A stretch of 64,000 bases of DNA from assembly GCF_041146795.1 (NCBI RefSeq), contig NC_135168.1:14498131-14562130 (forward strand), read 5' to 3'. The notes under the pieces were generated by a model. It was not told where the DNA came from, made no database searches, and saw nothing but the letters and a program-made list of their open reading frames with translations. Made by a program: the position numbers and the translations under genes. Shown piece by piece: positions 1 to 11,077 of the stretch. Source of the stretch: Maylandia zebra. Taxonomy: Eukaryota; Chordata; Actinopteri; Cichliformes; Cichlidae. Numbering within the stretch: position 1 is the first letter of the stretch; each line of letters starts with the position of its first letter.

Positions 1-149
1 TGCTCTGTAATTATCAGAAGTCTGAGGAAGAAGCTTTGGCTATCAAACAGTAAACCCATCAGGGTGGTCACTTGCAATTTACCTATTAAACATTATGTTA
101 CAATAAAAGCATATCTCATCTTTATCACATGACGAAACAGTGGAAGGAA

Positions 150-1320
150 GAACTCCCTTTTTAATTGGAAGAAACCTTCAGGGTGGTTCAGGGCAGAGGG
201 AGGAGCAGCCATCTGTATGACTGTATGATTGGCTGGAGGATGCAGGGGGACAAATACAGCCATAGACAAAAGCTAATGATATGCAGCAAAAGCATGTAAA
301 CGCAAGGAAGTGAAGAAACGTTCAGTATATCATGGGGAGACCCCCAGCATCCTGAGCCTTTAGGGGTGGTTCAGGGTCACTTGATCCAACTATAAACTAA
401 ATACTTTAAACTATATGCTTTAAAAAGGGGGGAGAAAGGGGAGTTTATGTGTAACTAATAGGGAGGCTATCTGTCTCCTAAATGCAAACTGGTTGGTTCC
501 ACAGGGGAGCGGCCAGAAAGCTGAAGCCTCTCCAGCCTGACAGTGAAATGCTCTGTTGGTTTGATATCCTACTAAAAGGTCCAAGATATGATAAGGCATA
601 ATCATTCATGACTGTATGTGAGAAGGAGGAGTTTAAATTAAATTCTGTATTTAAGACAGAGCCAATAAAGAGAAATGAATAAGTAAGATATCTGATCTTC
701 AGTTCTAGTTTTACTTCAGCAGTTTGGATTAGCTGAATGCCTTTTAGGGAGCTTTTAGAGCAGCTCCATAATAAGGAAATATAATAGTTGAGCCTAGAAT
801 GAGTTGCATGAACTAATTTTTCTGCATCACTCTGAGATATGATTTTTTTTTTTCCAATTTTAGACATATTGTGCAGATAAAGGAAAGCAGTACTATATAT
901 TTGTTTAATGTGTTCATTCAATGACATAGCTTGCTTGAAAATGACTCCAATATTCCTCATAGTGTTACTGGAGGCCAAGAGAAAGCTTTAGGGGCCGAGT
1001 ACAATATGTTTTTTCTGAATCTAGAAGTAACAAGTTACAGATCATCCAGGCTTAACACCTTTGTAACATGCCTGTAGTATTGATTAACTTGTGTCATCTG
1101 ACTTCACATAAATTTTGTAGAACTGAGTGTCATTTGCATAACAATTAAAATGTATGCAGGGTTTTCTACTAATACTGCATAAAGGAAGTATAAAAACATG
1201 AAACATATTGGTCCCAGCACCAAACCCTGTGGAACTCCGTGACTGGGCAAGAAAGTGCAGAAAAACCCACAAAAACCCACTTTGTTTACATTTCAAAAAG
1301 TTGATTCTGTTCACTTTTTG
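150..1320 (-). mobile_element. Decayed non-LTR retrotransposon (LINE), C-terminal part of reverse transcriptase plus 3' UTR
   Basis: Reading the minus strand from about 1320 down, a degraded reverse transcriptase can be followed. A stretch resembling the GVPQGSVLGP block lies near 1230-1200. The catalytic YADD box follows as YAND in the context CYANDTQFY near 1140, so one catalytic Asp is lost. A long C-terminal segment (478-978) keeps the family-typical SQSDAEKLVHA and LLWSCSKSSLKGIQLIQ-like blocks and ends in a PLWNQPV motif. Frames are interrupted. The sequence from 480 down to 150 resembles the 3' end of this common teleost LINE. It is a dead copy downstream of rnf212. The clade is not certain. 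Confidence 0.7.
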
Positions 1321-1860
1321 GGATTTTCTTACCTGGATGATTGAGTATGCATGAAAAAATTACAAGCTAACAAATAAATACAGTTTCAACCGGTGTAGCA
1401 TATCGTCTTTAAAACCAAAAGTGTGTTCTCATCTCTGTAGTCAAATATTGCGATCAACAGTATGGAAAGCACTGCACTGAGGTGTAACATGACAAGCGCA
1501 GATGAAACCACCGCAGGGGTTGCACTGCTCTTAAACAGTAAACAGTATATGAGGTAAATCATTTATGATCTATAAAAGTAAATTCAAAATTTGAATGATA
1601 AAACTTTGTCAATACTTGTTCACTCAAACACTTTCATTACATTTCTTTGCTTTTCAAATTACATCTTCGACACTAAAAGTGATTCGACTTTATATAGAAG
1701 CAAGTTCTCTGCACCTCACTAAGACAAATAATTCAAATGTGAAATCATTTAGTTCATGTCTTGTCTTGCCTACAGGGGATTACACTTACCACACCAAAGT
1801 TATAAGACTGAAATACTGAGTGACAAAGTGTGGATCAGATCAAGTGAGAAGCTTTTTCCT

Positions 1861-1867
<7 letters not shown>
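1321..1867. other. No recognisable gene
   Basis: AT-rich intergenic sequence between the LINE remnant and the CA microsatellite. I see no exon-like or repeat structure here. Confidence 0.5.

Positions 1868-1930
<63 letters not shown>
1868..1930. repeat. (CA)n microsatellite
   Basis: About 31 uninterrupted CA units, preceded by TCTC and followed by a short degenerate CACACA tail after TATATC. It is long and pure, so likely polymorphic. The open frames through it are artefacts of the repeat. Confidence 0.98.
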
Positions 1931-1932
<2 letters not shown>

Positions 1933-3240
1933 TATCCACACACACAAACAGGAGAGTGAAGATAGAGAGACTGAGAGAGGGAGGGGTGGACAAGCTGTGG
2001 GAACATGCTGCTGAATAATTACCACTGACATCAGAATAGTTTTCTTTAGCTCTCTGAAGTGGCACAGCTCATTTGTACAGCCTGGAGCCATGCAGAGGTG
2101 TGTGTGAGTGCAACAGAGAAAGTCAAAGAGAGACCAAGAGAGAGAGAAAAAGAAATTATAGAAAAATTGTAATAAACTTATACACATTAAACAGTATAAC
2201 ACTTATTGAAGTTTCTTGAGCTTAATAGCACAAGAGTTCACCTGGTTTTTGTGTGTGTTTATTTGTGTGCGCCCATAAGGTAGTGATTATTTTGATTTAG
2301 TCTTCTAGCTGTCAATGTGTGACACCACGACAGCTGAACATGCCCTGGGGAGCCATTTCCCTCTAAGTGGACCTTAAAAAACAGGAAACGTCTTCAAATC
2401 CCACTGAAGCGAAGAAGAGGATCAGGCCTACAATTCTCTTACTTTACAAACGAGCACACACCCAAATGCAAGTGCCTGAACATAGCGTGCACAGACCCAG
2501 AACACACACACACAGTCCCACCTGAGCCCTCCTGAATAGACACCATTCTCCACCCTGACAGCCGGGAACAATAGAGGTGAAAACACAGCTTTTCAAAGAC
2601 AGAATTGACCTGTCTGAACACATCAAGCGTCCTCGCCACCCGCTTCACTGCGTAAGCTTTTCCGTGCTGAGATGACTTCAGGTGATATCGTGTTTCTACG
2701 CGGCTACACTTTTCTTCGCCTTCACTTGCATTTGCTTTGTAACAGATATGAGGTTTGTGTTTCCAATGTTAAATCCAGCGGGCAAAGAAAACGTCATGTC
2801 AGATTGTGCCTTTAGCTAAAAGCTTGTAAGACTTTGTGGGCTGAGGCCTTTCTCCACTGGATTACTCAAAGTAATTTGGCCTGAATATTCTGACCTTTGA
2901 CTACAAACCAGTCATTAATATAAAAGTGTACCAGATTTCACCAGAACGCCAAAGTTTGGTGTGAGCTAAAACTCTGTCAAAAATAGAAAACATTGAAACC
3001 ATTTCAATCAGCAACAAGCCGCAGTGTTATCTTATCATCTGTTTATTGAATTTGTAGATTGAACACAATTTACCAAACTTAAATTTTAGGTTTGTAATCA
3101 ATGTACATAAGAACAAATCTTGGCTTTAAGCTAAATACATTTAATTGTGTCTGTGAATTCACAGGTGTGTGAGTGAAACCAACATATAAACCGGGTGGTG
3201 ACTCATTTTAGCTAGGCGTACTTCATCTAGAGACCTCATG
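1931..3240. other. Intergenic, downstream of rnf212
   Basis: No recognisable gene. Short open frames at 2439-2648 lack splice signals or family motifs. Confidence 0.5.
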
Positions 3241-3256
3241 ACAGTTTTCGTGTGTG

Positions 3257-3262
3257 TTTATT
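3257..3262 (-). terminator. rnf212: Candidate poly(A) signal of rnf212
   Basis: AATAAA on the minus strand, about 20 bases after the rnf212 stop codon. It would give a very short 3' UTR. A more distal site cannot be excluded. Confidence 0.5.
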
Positions 3263-3280
3263 AAGGAGGTGGTAGACCAG

Positions 3281-3389
3281 TTAGGACATGGAGTGCCTGG
3301 AGGAGGACGGTGGTCTAAAGATTGGAGACTTCCATCCAGAACTCTGGCCGAATGACACGTCTGGGGTAAAAGGTCCTCCTTGAAAACGG
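3281..3389 (-). CDS. rnf212: rnf212 exon 10 and stop
   Basis: Encodes RFQGGPFTPDVSFGQSSGWK, then SPIFRPPSSSRHSMS and TAA at 3283-3281. Acceptor CTCCCAG. The frame is fixed by the two-base overhang of exon 9. AATAAA follows closely. Confidence 0.72.
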
Positions 3390-6300
3390 CTGGGAGACGA
3401 TAAGAGAGGCAAACTGTTAATCTACTGTAACAACAACGAGGCATAATTGGATACACTACATGTCATTAAATGTAACCTTCTCTTTTTTTACGCTCTCATT
3501 GATGCAGTTTTCTTGTTGTGTTTTATGTGGGGCAGAATCAACACAAATTTCACAGTAGTGAGATTTCTACATGTTCTCTGCGTTTTGAGTTAAAGTTTCT
3601 TCTGGATGGCCCATGTTTGAGTTGGTTTCAGCTCTATACTCACCTGTTACCGCTCCCCTCGTTATCTGTTGTTTCTATATATATTGTCTCTGTCTCTGTT
3701 TATTCATTATCCCTCATAGCTGTGTGTAGCTCTCCACAGTACCTCGGCACTCTGAGTTTGACAGTGACGCTGTATCTCCTAGTAATCCTTAGAGTTGTTC
3801 ATTCGCTGGCTTATCTGTTTGTTCCTGTGTATTTTTAGACTATGAGAATTAAATGCTCATTTTGAGTTTACTCTTGCCGTTTTGTGTGTTCTGAAATTGT
3901 GTCCACAAATAAATAGCTCACACAGTCATGACACCGCATGTTTTTCTTGAAACAAATGAACTGTTCTACAAAATGAAAAGCACACAAATGATCAGCACCA
4001 GCAATAAACGTAGGAAAACCTGAGACGTTTTGAAGTGTTTTTTAAACTAGCAGAAGATTATCAGACTTTTCTTTCCCAAACGAATACACAAAAAACAAAA
4101 CTAATCAGTGAAAAAAACATCAGAAAGGCTCACAGGATATAAAATCTACACAGAACAGTGGCCCCAGCCACACCGGAGATTCCAACCACTAGCCTGCTTG
4201 CTGTGAGATAACACCGCTAATCACTACATCACCATGCTGCCTATGATATTGTTTTGATGTATTTAATGAATTAAACTTGTTACCTCACTGTGGCTGAGCA
4301 TGCGGCGTGACTGGCTGACATGTTTGGGTTGGACGATCTGTGAGGCATGGTGCCTGCACATCACACAAGATAAAACCATGGTTAATCCTTAACACAAGTC
4401 AGATAAAAATGGCTCACAATGATTAAAAAAATTCCTGGGTCATTATAGGCTTATGTGTCTCTTGTTCCACCTCACGAGCTTTCATTTGGAAAACCATCAG
4501 AGATGGCAAGATAAACAGGTGAGTCATCTTCCAGAGTAATTTGCATCAAACTTGCACAGATGTTGCTACCAACAAACCAGGCAAAACACCTAAAGCTTGT
4601 ACACACGCCTCTGCAGCAGTTAGGTCTATAATTAATGACACAGCTCATCCTTATCTTGCAGTAACCATCAATCAAATCTTCTGTAAAAAGTATTTTTAAT
4701 AGCATAATCAATCCACTGATGGTTACAAAATGATCCTCTTGTATATTAGCGTATGTCCTGAACTAAACTGCTATGTAGGTATAGTAGATATCTACAATGT
4801 CTAAAGTGATAAAGGAAGAGCAACTAAAGGACTGTCACCTTATTTATCTCTATTGATTTATTTACTATAGGTGGTCAAATCATCAGTTTCTAAGTCTCAA
4901 AATAGCAATAAACACAAGTGTACAATGACAGCATTTCCAGCAAATGGAAATATCTGACACAGATGACACCTCTTCCATTAGTTAAAACCAAAACCAGTAG
5001 CTGCATAACAGGCAGTAGAAAGCACATACCAGTCCATCCATCTTGTGAAGCTCTGATAAATGAGCCAGAGTTAGGCTGAAAGACAGATTCACAGAGAAAC
5101 AGCACAAATCACAATGTTTTATTTGCTTAATACTTTCCATCATAATATACCAAAGCCTTAAAGTCAATGTCAGGATGCTGTGTAATCTCGACAGAATCTC
5201 ATTCATAACAATGATAGACAGCGAGCGAAGTAACTGGGACTTACTTTCCAGAACAGGCTCCTTTGATCCACCTCCATGTTTTCAGTGCTGCCAGACAGGA
5301 AGGCACACTTCATTAGTTCTGTTGGCTTCAGTGTTTTTAACAGTGCACCGATACCTGAATGCTTTCGATTTTTCTTTAATAGGACAACATTTAAAGTTAC
5401 ATTAGTATTTATTTTTTCAATAGTAAAACACTGACACATCCTTAGTGAACAGTGGACGTTGCAGAAATTTTGCAAAAATTCATGTACAAATGAATACAAG
5501 AAAACATGGTATAATGTAGTGAAATAAATCTGACCTTCTATGTTCTATACGCATTTTAAACAGTTTTAGATAATTTATTAAATCCTTTATTAATTCTACA
5601 CTAAACTGTAGAAGAAAAACTGTAAATGAACTTCAAAAATTATATCATTCACATTTTATTTTTACCAAAATCATGACTCTTGTGTGTAGTTTACTGTACT
5701 TGTGAGAGAAAACACAGATTATTTGAGTTGGGGGATTTTCAAAATATAAATCATTCACTCTGTGATACTTTAAGCAAGATCAAAATAATTTGAGACCAAA
5801 TTTATATTATAATGGCACCACTTCACCCGCGTTGCCACCCAGAAAAGCAGAAAGACATCTATCAGCGACTAAAGTGCCAGCGGCTGAATCGACCCTGCAG
5901 GAAATGACATTTATATCCGCTCTCCATCTTTTAAAGCCAGTGTCTCAGTGGATAAAATAACAATAATACTATTAAATTCTGACACTCAATCAGTCCTGTG
6001 TCAGTACTGTGTAGGAAACCCAGTACGTTTTCCTGATTAAACCCAAGCAAAGATCAGCTTATTCAGGTGTGTGGATAGCCGCAGGGCAGGGCAAAGCTCA
6101 CGGCAACGAAAGCTAACATAAGACATCAGTAGTGAAGCCAGGATATAACATGTTTGTGCTGTGAACTACCTCCTACTTTCTCTCTCTCTCTGAAGCCTGA
6201 GGTATAGTAAGAGAATAATATAGGCCAAAGAAGAAAAATTAGCAGCATGAGATAGAATGAAGAGAGTATTAATCAAAAATGAGCAGAAGGAGAAGGTCAG

Positions 6301-9300
6301 CGCTATTAAGGAAAATTGTGAAATAGTAGACAGAGACTATACTCACACATTAGTAGCTGAAGAGTGTCGTGAGAGGGACACAGAGGAGTTATATGGTATC
6401 TGTAAGACTTAGACGAAAAAGAAGGAGCAAAATTTAAAGTAACTTAAAACATGCTGTATGCTTAGTGACAGACATTATTTAGTTATTCATAAAATGAACC
6501 ACTTAGATGGTTGTTTTACAGTCTAAAAGTAATAAGGTTACAAAAGTTTCTGGTCTTTGTGCATGGTTTTTTTTTGCAACAAGCACTCATAGATTTAAAT
6601 AAATATAATCTTTTATTATAATTAATTCTAATAACAGATGTTTTATCTGCTTCATTGACTGTAGCATTAACAAAGTGTATAAAATAAACAAACCATGTGT
6701 TGTATAATAACTAAAAAAGTCACTTTGTTAGGTACACCATGCTGTTAATGATTGGACCCTCTTTTGCCTTCAGAACTGTCTTAATTCTTCATAACACACA
6801 TTCAACAGGGTGCTGGAAACATTCCTAAGAGATTTTGATTCATAATGAAATGACGACATCACACAGTTGTTGTAGATTTGTTATCTGCAGATCCGTGAAA
6901 CTCTCTTATTCCATTACATTCAAGAGGCGCACTGCTGGATTGAGATCTGGTGATTGTGGAGCCAATTTACAGTAAACTCATGTTAAAGAAATCGGTTTGA
7001 GTTTTGTGCATGGCACATTATTGTGCTGGACATCAATAATATCAACAATCCTCAGGCAGACTGTGGTGTTTAAACAATTGGCATTAAGCGGCCACCCTGA
7101 ACTCACTCATACAACACAGTTCCACTCCCCAATCCAAAGACTTCCCTCTATACACAGACTACACAACTACCATCACCTCTGTGCAATACTTAATTTACGG
7201 GCTATAACCCACACTGTAAATATATAACACTATTTTTCCCCCAGTTTGTATATTTGCAGAGTTCTTACTTGTGGATACTGTTCATATGTACATACTGTAG
7301 TGCTACAGAACTGTGTACCTCACCCCCCTTTCTTTTCCCACGTGTCTGCACTGAATAAAGACACTTTGTATCTCACTGTACATGTGTATAGTGACAATAA
7401 AAGGCATTGTATTCTGTTCAAATTATACCAAGAAATCCCCCCCGGACCATCACACCACCGCCAGCCTGAACTGTTGACACATGGAAGGGTAGATCCCTGC
7501 TTATTTATGAGAAATTTTGACCCCTACCACTAGTATTGTCCAGTTTTGGTGAGCCCATGGGAGCTGTAAACTCACCCTCCTATTCTTAACTGACAGGAGT
7601 GGAGTGTGGTGTTTAAGGTCAAATGTGTTATCCATTCAGAGATGTTCTTTTGCTGCCCTCCTATCAGCTCACAGCAGTCTTATCCTCTGACCTCAGCTAT
7701 CAGCAATAGAGAACTCCCTCTCACTGGATATTTTCTTTACCCATCTGACACCAACAACCACGCCACGTTCAAAGTCATTTAAATCAATTTTCTTCCGCAT
7801 TCTGATGCTCAATTTGAACATCAGGTTGTCCCGTCCACGTGTACATGACTAAATGCACTGAATTGCTGCTACATGACTAGCTGAGTAGATATTAATGTTA
7901 ACAAGCAGTTGAACAGGTATATCTGTGAAGTGGACAGTGAGTGCACATATACAATTCTTGCATAGGACAGAATTAGTAATAAAAATTGTTAATGGTACAC
8001 AGTATGTCTGCATAGTTTGTCAGGCGTCATCAAAAAACAGATCATTACAGTTGCCAATACAATAAGAGATAGTTTACCTGGTTTATGTCCATGTGGGGTT
8101 TGGGAACTATGGCTCATATGGTGCCCAGATGAAGCTTTGGTACTGAGTAACAGGAGTAATAAATAATGTTAATCACTTACACAAAGCGCACCTGCTGAAA
8201 CCTACACTAAGATAGCAGATGATGGCGTTTCTGCATGAAATCAGAGTGGATTAAGACATAAGAGATGAATGGAGCTGTAGTACTTTTATAGATTATTCTA
8301 CACAGACTAGAAGTCTGTATTTTTATTGCTGAATTCATTTCAACATGCCCATGGAAACACTAAAGCATTACTATAGTTGAACCATAGATGTGCCAGGAGT
8401 GACACCTAGTGAACGGTGCGGAAGAACAACCAGTTGGTTGTAAAAGTCTTTAATCACAGGCTTTTAACTGCCTCCACTAATCATTATTTACTACTTTTTA
8501 AATTTTATTTTACCTTAACATCATTATTATTGATGCAAAACCCTAAAAAATGGTATTCAAATCTACAGCACAGGGAATTTAGCCAGACATTTGTTAATCA
8601 AAATAAAACATAAAATAAGAATTAGGGGAGCAATAACTGGCTTTAGCAGGCAGAAACTGACAATTACACATTGGGTTAACTATCTATTCAGTGTTGTACC
8701 TCTGAAGCTTTAGTGCATTTTCCAGCTTAGCAATGTAGGCACTCTGTTCATTCAGCTTCCTGTTAATTGGAAAAATAAATAAGAAACCCTTCCATCTTTT
8801 CACAAACTGCAGCTTATTTCAAATCTAATTTAACTTACTTTGTCATCTGCTGCATTTCTTGCTTCATCCTCACTACTGCCTCCTCCAGCTTTTCATTCTG
8901 CAAATGATTAATTGATGAGTTTGGTACACTAGGTGGCATAAGCATCTGTTTCAGTTACTGTTGTCTTCAGAGCTAGACAGCCAGTGTGGTAGATGAGTTA
9001 AATGTTGCAGACTGATTGAAAAATACAATTTTAAGGCAAAGAAATAATAAGAAAAATATCACCCTTTGCTCGTAGTGAGTGAAGAGCCTCTTTTGATGTT
9101 TTTCCTGGTACTTTATAACCTGGGAAAACGCAGAATAAGTGCTGTTTTTGCAAGTTCTGCATTACACTATTGCATTTAAATCTCCATCTTTTGGATATAT
9201 TTAAATGCTATACAGCACAATTGTTTACAGGTCACTGGAGATATACAATTGGATTATAGGTGTTTATATGAAGCAAGAAAATGACTGAACTTGGCTGATT

Positions 9301-10277
9301 TCCGTTAAGTGCTTGGCTGCCACCACCTTGATGTTTGAGAAAAGGGCCTTCACACCAGGGCTGCTCTGAAACGAGCACATTTAACATAACTCTAATGACA
9401 GCAGAATATTCAACTTTTAACAGTCTGATTATTAATGTGGCTATCCCACCCCAACACCCACAGTTACCTGGGAATTTCATGAGAAAAGAGTGCTTACTTT
9501 GTCAGACAGTGGTGACAGTTGGCATTTAGCGTTGCAGATATAACAGCTGCCTGGTTGGCCTGAAAGAAAGATTATATTTAAACCAAAATTACAAAGTCAA
9601 GAATATAATGCTGGCTCGCAAGGATAGGAAGACATGGAAGGACTGAAAATTGACATCAAGGGTTTCTGTCTGTGAAACAAAATCAGTTAAATGGGTTTGT
9701 CTAACCACGGGAGACAAAGTCAATAGTCTGATTAAGGTGAGACCAATCATGAACAACTCCAGGGCTAATGAATAGTGATTAAAGGACCTCCAGGAGTACC
9801 ATCCATTGGTGAATGGTGTAATTTCACTCTCAATTTTTGAATGAAACATATAATCACAGAGAATCACTGGTTTTCTTTATAATATAACAATCTCTAACAC
9901 TGATATTTAATCTATTTTAAACATAGACCCCTAGGGAGATCCTTTCCTTTAGAGACAACTTAGAAACATGCAACACTCAGTGCAAAAAATAAATAATCAG
10001 CTCTGCAATATCACTTAGAGCCCAACAGATGTCCCTGTCTAATCATACTTTCATTTGCTGGGGAGTAGGAAGGCTGTAGACTTGGTGCTTAAATATATGC
10101 AGGTATTCCAAACAGTGATTGTTTTGACTGTGTTTGCAACAAAACTGTTTATGTACCTCTCTGATAACCTCTCTGATAACAACCACTACAGATGACATGG
10201 CCACAGCTTGTGACCGCCAGTTTGCGGTCGGCACTTTGAGGAAGAAAGCAGGAATTGCAGCAAACCCAGGAAGCCAT
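3281..10277 (-). CDS. rnf212: rnf212: RING-type SUMO/ubiquitin E3-like protein for meiotic crossover designation (10-exon model)
   Basis: RNF212 belongs to the Zip3/HEI10-like group. It acts on the synaptonemal complex, stabilising recombination factors at future crossovers. Ten exons join in frame: 10169-10277, 9498-9559, 9291-9365, 9063-9119, 8839-8897, 8700-8759, 5245-5287, 5030-5075, 4284-4353 and 3281-3389. They give 690 nt (229 aa plus stop), with GT/AG at every junction. The protein starts MASWVCCNSCF, like mammalian MANWVFCNRCF. The RING ligands are C7, C10, C25, H27, C30, C33, C42 and C45. A QEKHQKR block and charged coiled coil follow (about residues 83-140). A Ser-rich tail holds the family markers NMEVD, SQDGWTG and PHR, and ends GWKSPIF...SMS. 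Exons 7-10 are short and less conserved, so the tail is less certain than exons 1-6. Exon 1 has two possible donors 12 bases apart. Intron 6 (3.4 kb) carries a mariner fossil. Confidence 0.88.
4137..4245 (-). repeat. Dispersed tRNA-like repeat fragment
   Basis: On the minus strand it begins GGCAGCATGGTGATGTAGTG and continues GATTAGCGG...TCTCACAGCAAG. This resembles the widespread teleost repeat that reads 'GGCAGCACGGTGGCTTAGTGG'. It lies in the last intron of rnf212. Confidence 0.5.
4284..4353 (-). CDS. rnf212: rnf212 exon 9
   Basis: Completes the split Gly and encodes TMPHRSSNPNMSASHAACSA. Acceptor GTGCAG and donor GTAACA. Phase fits both neighbours. Confidence 0.72.
5030..5075 (-). CDS. 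rnf212: rnf212 exon 8 (SQDGWTG)
   Basis: Encodes PNSGSFIRASQDGWT plus a split Gly, corresponding to mammalian PPQDGRMG. Acceptor TTTCAG and donor GTATGT. Confidence 0.77.
5245..5287 (-). CDS. rnf212: rnf212 exon 7 (MEVD motif)
   Basis: Encodes TENMEVDQRSLFWK after a split Ser codon. NMEVD matches the SMEVD of the mammalian protein. A pyrimidine tract plus GGCAG acceptor and a strong GTAAGT donor flank it. Phase agrees with exon 6. Confidence 0.75.
5288..6717. other. rnf212 intron 6, part without repeats recognised
   Basis: AT-rich intron sequence in which I see no exon or clear element. Confidence 0.45.
6718..7944 (-). mobile_element. Fossil Tc1/mariner element in rnf212 intron 6
   Basis: The left end reads CACTTTGTTAGGTACACC and the right end carries a diverged inverted match near 7905-7944. 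Between them, in reverse orientation, are recognisable pieces of a widespread fish Tc1-type transposase gene: the region for LNPIEHLWD near 6930-6960, a GGVMVW-like block near 7445-7475, and the N-terminal segment near 7740-7830. Many small indels and stops make it inactive. A LINE tail interrupts it at about 7087-7422. Confidence 0.75.
7087..7422 (+). mobile_element. LINE 3' tail inserted in the mariner fossil
   Basis: Foreign to the surrounding mariner sequence. It ends in GTGACAATAAAAGGCATTG followed by TATTCTGTTC, like the tail of the L2-type copy at 55.9-56.0 kb. Only a few hundred bases of 3' UTR are present, as expected from 5' truncation. Edges are approximate. Confidence 0.6.
8700..8759 (-). 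CDS. rnf212: rnf212 exon 6 (coiled coil)
   Basis: Encodes KLNEQSAYIAKLENALKLQ, continuing the coiled coil. It ends with AG of a split codon that exon 7 completes to Ser. Confidence 0.85.
8839..8897 (-). CDS. rnf212: rnf212 exon 5 (coiled coil)
   Basis: Encodes NEKLEEAVVRMKQEMQQMT, a heptad-rich coiled-coil segment. Acceptor TTTGCAG and a strong donor GTAAGT; ends with two bases of a split Lys codon. Confidence 0.85.
9063..9119 (-). CDS. rnf212: rnf212 exon 4 (QEKH block)
   Basis: Encodes VIKYQEKHQKRLFTHYEQR, aligning with the human FQEKHRKRLLAFY segment. This is one of the clearest family signatures. Acceptor CCCAG and donor GTGATA. Confidence 0.9.
9291..9365 (-). CDS. rnf212: rnf212 exon 3
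   Basis: 25 codons (SSPGVKALFSNIK... to ...HLTEISQ), corresponding to the segment after the RING in the family. Acceptor TTTCAG and donor GTTCAG, phase 0 at both ends. Confidence 0.82.
9498..9559 (-). CDS. rnf212: rnf212 exon 2 (last RING ligands)
   Basis: Encodes GQPGSCYICNAKCQLSP..., supplying C42 and C45 of the RING. Acceptor TTTCAG and donor GTAAGC; ends in phase 0. Confidence 0.88.
10169..10277 (-). CDS. rnf212: rnf212 exon 1 (start and first part of RING)
   Basis: Begins at ATG 10277 and encodes residues 1-36: C7-x2-C10, then C25-x-H27-x2-C30-x2-C33. The donor used here is the upstream of two identical-looking sites; using the second extends the exon to 10157. The upstream donor gives the same C-x8-C spacing as the human protein, so it is preferred. 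Confidence 0.88.
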
Positions 10278-11076
10278 TTCAAAACCTGCAGGAAAACAAG
10301 ATTAGGTGAGGAGTTAATGAGCTAATTTAGCTAACGTTCTTTGCTAAATTACGTTTATGAATTAGCAGATTTAGCTAAACGGTCTTCTAACTCTTATTTA
10401 CACATGCGTATTAAAATTGTTGCTGCATATCTTCTATATATAGTTCGTTTTTACAGCCATATTTCATTAAGGTTTATTAGATAACTATATTTATTACTTT
10501 GAAAACCTTGTGACTGCTGGTGAAGCTAAAGGCTAATTTAGCTTATATTAGCTCTGTCCTACTCCCAGAGTCATTAATGGATAATATATGTCCTCACTGC
10601 TTATAATAAAGGTAACTTCACCTTTTCGCTGATGGTCAATTGTTGTTGAAGCTGTTTGTCCAACTTCTAACTAAAATTGCTGAAAACCTGTAAATACCTA
10701 TTTAAGATTATGCCTGTTGGACATTTGAACACCAGGTAAGCTATGAGTGAAATGCATCATAATCACATGATGATTCTTATGCTATTAGCTTATATTTTCT
10801 AAAATCATGGTACCTAATTATAACACATTCAACCTTTGTAAACATTGTGTATATTTTCCTAATTGCTGTCTATGATTTTCACCTTATTTAGGGCAAAATT
10901 GCAGTAATATAAACGATTATATTGAGTTAATGTCACACAAATCAAAGATTACAATGACCTAATGCCTCAAACAATACTTTATTCAACAAAAAACATTGCA
11001 AAGAACAAAAAAAAAATTTTGCAAGCACCATTCCAAGTTTTTATGCAATTTTTTCACATTTTAATTTGCAAAGGAT
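10278..11076. other. Upstream of rnf212, intergenic
   Basis: Any 5' UTR and promoter of rnf212 should lie just above 10277. I see no clear TATA box or transposon. Confidence 0.4.
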
Positions 11077-11077
11077 A

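Noticed and set aside
1756..2065. Several overlapping frames with His-Thr or Cys-Val runs
   Set aside because: Products of the CA microsatellite.
4472..4711. Alternative last exon for rnf212
   Set aside because: Phase fits only with weak acceptors and no similarity; exons 9 and 10 give a better, family-like tail.
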